6,106 bases of DNA from Clostridia bacterium (GTDB lineage: Bacteria; Bacillota; Clostridia; Christensenellales; UBA3700): the NCBI GenBank assembly GCA_029067255.1, contig JAIEEW010000296.1, forward strand, positions 1 to 6,106, read 5' to 3'. Below the pieces are notes generated by a model. The model was not told the DNA's origin. It made no database searches and worked only from the letters and a program-made list of their open reading frames with translations. Shown here in pieces: positions 4,842-6,106 of this stretch. Both the position numbers and the translations under genes were made by a program. Position 1 is the stretch's first letter; the number at the start of each line of letters is the position of its first letter.

Positions 4842-6106
4842 ATGAAAAAGTATATCGCGGGATTGTATTTCAGACTTTCCCAAGAGGACGAGCGAGCGGG
4901 CGAATCGCTCTCTATTGACAATTAAAGGCATATCTTTCGCAAGTACGCCGAAGAAAACGGTTTCGAGATTTACGGCGAATACATAGACGACGGCGTTTCG
5001 GGTACGACCTTCGACCGTCCCGAAGTGCAAAGACTTTTGGACGACGCAAAGACGGGTTTAATCAATACCATAATCGTCAAGGATTTGAGCCGCTTCGGTA
5101 GAAACTATATCGAGGTTGGGCAGTATTTGGATTACGTATTTCCGGCGTTCGGTATTAGGTTCACTGCCATACAGGATAACGTAGATACGGCAAACCGTGA
5201 GAGCAACGCTATGGAGATGATGCCTATCATGAACGTTTTTAACGAGTGGCACGCCGCTAATACGAGTAAGAAGATACGATCGGTATGGAAATCCAAGGCG
5301 CAGGACGGCGTATTTCACGGGAAGAAAGCGTCTTACGGATATATTAAGGGGAAGGACGAAAAAGGTACGCTTATTATAGACGAGGAAGTTGCGCCAAACG
5401 TTGTGCGGATTTTTGAAATGTACGCTTTGGGCATAAGTCCGAGAAGAATATCCGAGATACTCAACGAAGAAGGAGTTCCTTGTCCCGGGCAATATGCTTT
5501 CGAGAAACTCGGGCATAAAGGAAAGCCGGGCGATCGTAGGCTATGGGGGCAGATAACTATTCAACAAATGCTGAAAAATATGATTTACATAGGACATATG
5601 CCGCAAATGCGTTCCACCTCCGTATCTTACAAAAACCATAGAAGATACAACAAAGATAAAAGCGAATGGGTAATTGTTTACAATACGCACGAACCAATAA
5701 TTTCGCAGGAGTTGTGGGACAAAGTACGGGAACGTGAAAAATCCGTAGCGCAAGGCAGAAAAACGAAAACGGGCTATACGCACCCTTTATCCGGTTTTCT
5801 TTACTGCGCCGATTGCGGGTGTAAATTGAAGTTAAACAGCGTAGGACATCAAAAATATGCGTTTAATTGCGGCGACCATATGCGTTTCGGTAAGACGATA
5901 TGTTTTTCTCACCATATACCCGCAAAGACGCTCGAAAAAATAATTCTCGACGACATACGGACAATGGCACAACGGATTGTATTAGATGAGGACGCTATAC
6001 GAAAAGAGTTTATACGGCACAATGCCGAACTCGAAGACAAAGCGGTTAAGTCCGCAAAGAAGGAATTGCAAACGAAAAAACGGCGAATAGACGAACTATC
6101 CCGTTT
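4842..6106 (+). pseudogene. Large serine recombinase (integrase/TnpX type), broken by an in-frame TAA; 3' end outside window
   Basis: Large serine recombinases cut and rejoin attachment sites through a Ser nucleophile to move integrative elements. The frame from ATG 4842 gives YFRLSQED at residues 9-16, with catalytic Ser13, then GESLSIDN. Codon 28 (4923-4925) is TAA where relatives have Gln (usual CAA/CAG). The frame then continues without another stop to the window end (codon 422). It shows DDGVSG (49-54), KDLSRFGRN (80-88), a recombinase domain from about 140 to 290 (NTSKKIR, ASYGY) and a zinc ribbon with Cys322, Cys325, Cys343 and Cys354, then the start of a coiled coil. Everything except the one stop is intact, so the change (CAA to TAA, one base) is recent, a sequencing error, or read through. 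A restart after the stop would lack Ser13 and be inactive. The ribosome binding site GAGGTG (4831-4836) is good. Family identity is near certain; the broken state is as read. Confidence 0.85.

Noticed and set aside
4923..4925. Reassignment of TAA to glutamine across the genome, explaining the stop in the recombinase
   Set aside because: The Ndk, Rep, winged-helix, 88-aa and sigma-like genes all end in TAA at sensible protein ends, so TAA is a normal stop here.
5058..5516. 152-codon minus-strand frame opposite the recombinase, with similar shorter ones at 4622-5030 and 5541-5783
   Set aside because: These are antisense shadows of the strongly conserved recombinase frame and show no domain of their own.

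Overview
The window looks like part of a bacterial genome, most likely an uncultured member of the Bacillota (Clostridia). That is an inference from strong AAGGAGG-type ribosome binding sites, TAA stops, a Clostridia-style large serine recombinase preceded by a tiny ORF, and the general gene repertoire. No rRNA or tRNA is present to place it more precisely.

Layout. Bases 1-706 are visibly AT-rich and hold the 3' end of an unrecognised gene coupled through TAATG to a complete nucleoside diphosphate kinase (Ndk) family gene. Bases 707-1085 have no convincing gene. The composition flips there, at about 840, to very GC-rich, palindromic DNA: a 108-bp nested inverted repeat and a strong hairpin plus T-run. 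From 1086 onward the composition is intermediate and the genes are those of a mobile element. On the minus strand are a HUH-type rolling-circle replication initiator (1086-2261) and, upstream of it, a winged-helix DNA-binding protein (2438-3355). A 268-bp divergent regulatory region full of nested inverted repeats (3356-3623) follows. On the plus strand are a small unknown protein (3624-3890), a sigma-70-like protein (3892-4515), a 65-aa TnpW-like protein (4640-4837) and a large serine recombinase (4842 to beyond the window end). The recombinase reading frame is broken by one TAA at codon 28, where related proteins have Gln.

How it fits together (inference). The set reads as an integrative element: the serine recombinase would excise and insert it, the HUH Rep would copy it as a circle, and the winged-helix and sigma-like proteins would time expression. 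Two leaders, that of rep and that of the tnpW-like/recombinase operon, share a 30-nt block and two exact 10-mers, as if one regulator or sigma factor controls both replication and recombination. The nested inverted repeats at 3401-3611 are the best candidate for an origin or regulatory switch. If the stop codon is real, the recombinase would lack its catalytic Ser13 and this copy would be immobile unless helped in trans or by readthrough. Neither element end can be fixed from this window; the left end probably lies in 707-1000 and the right end beyond 6106.
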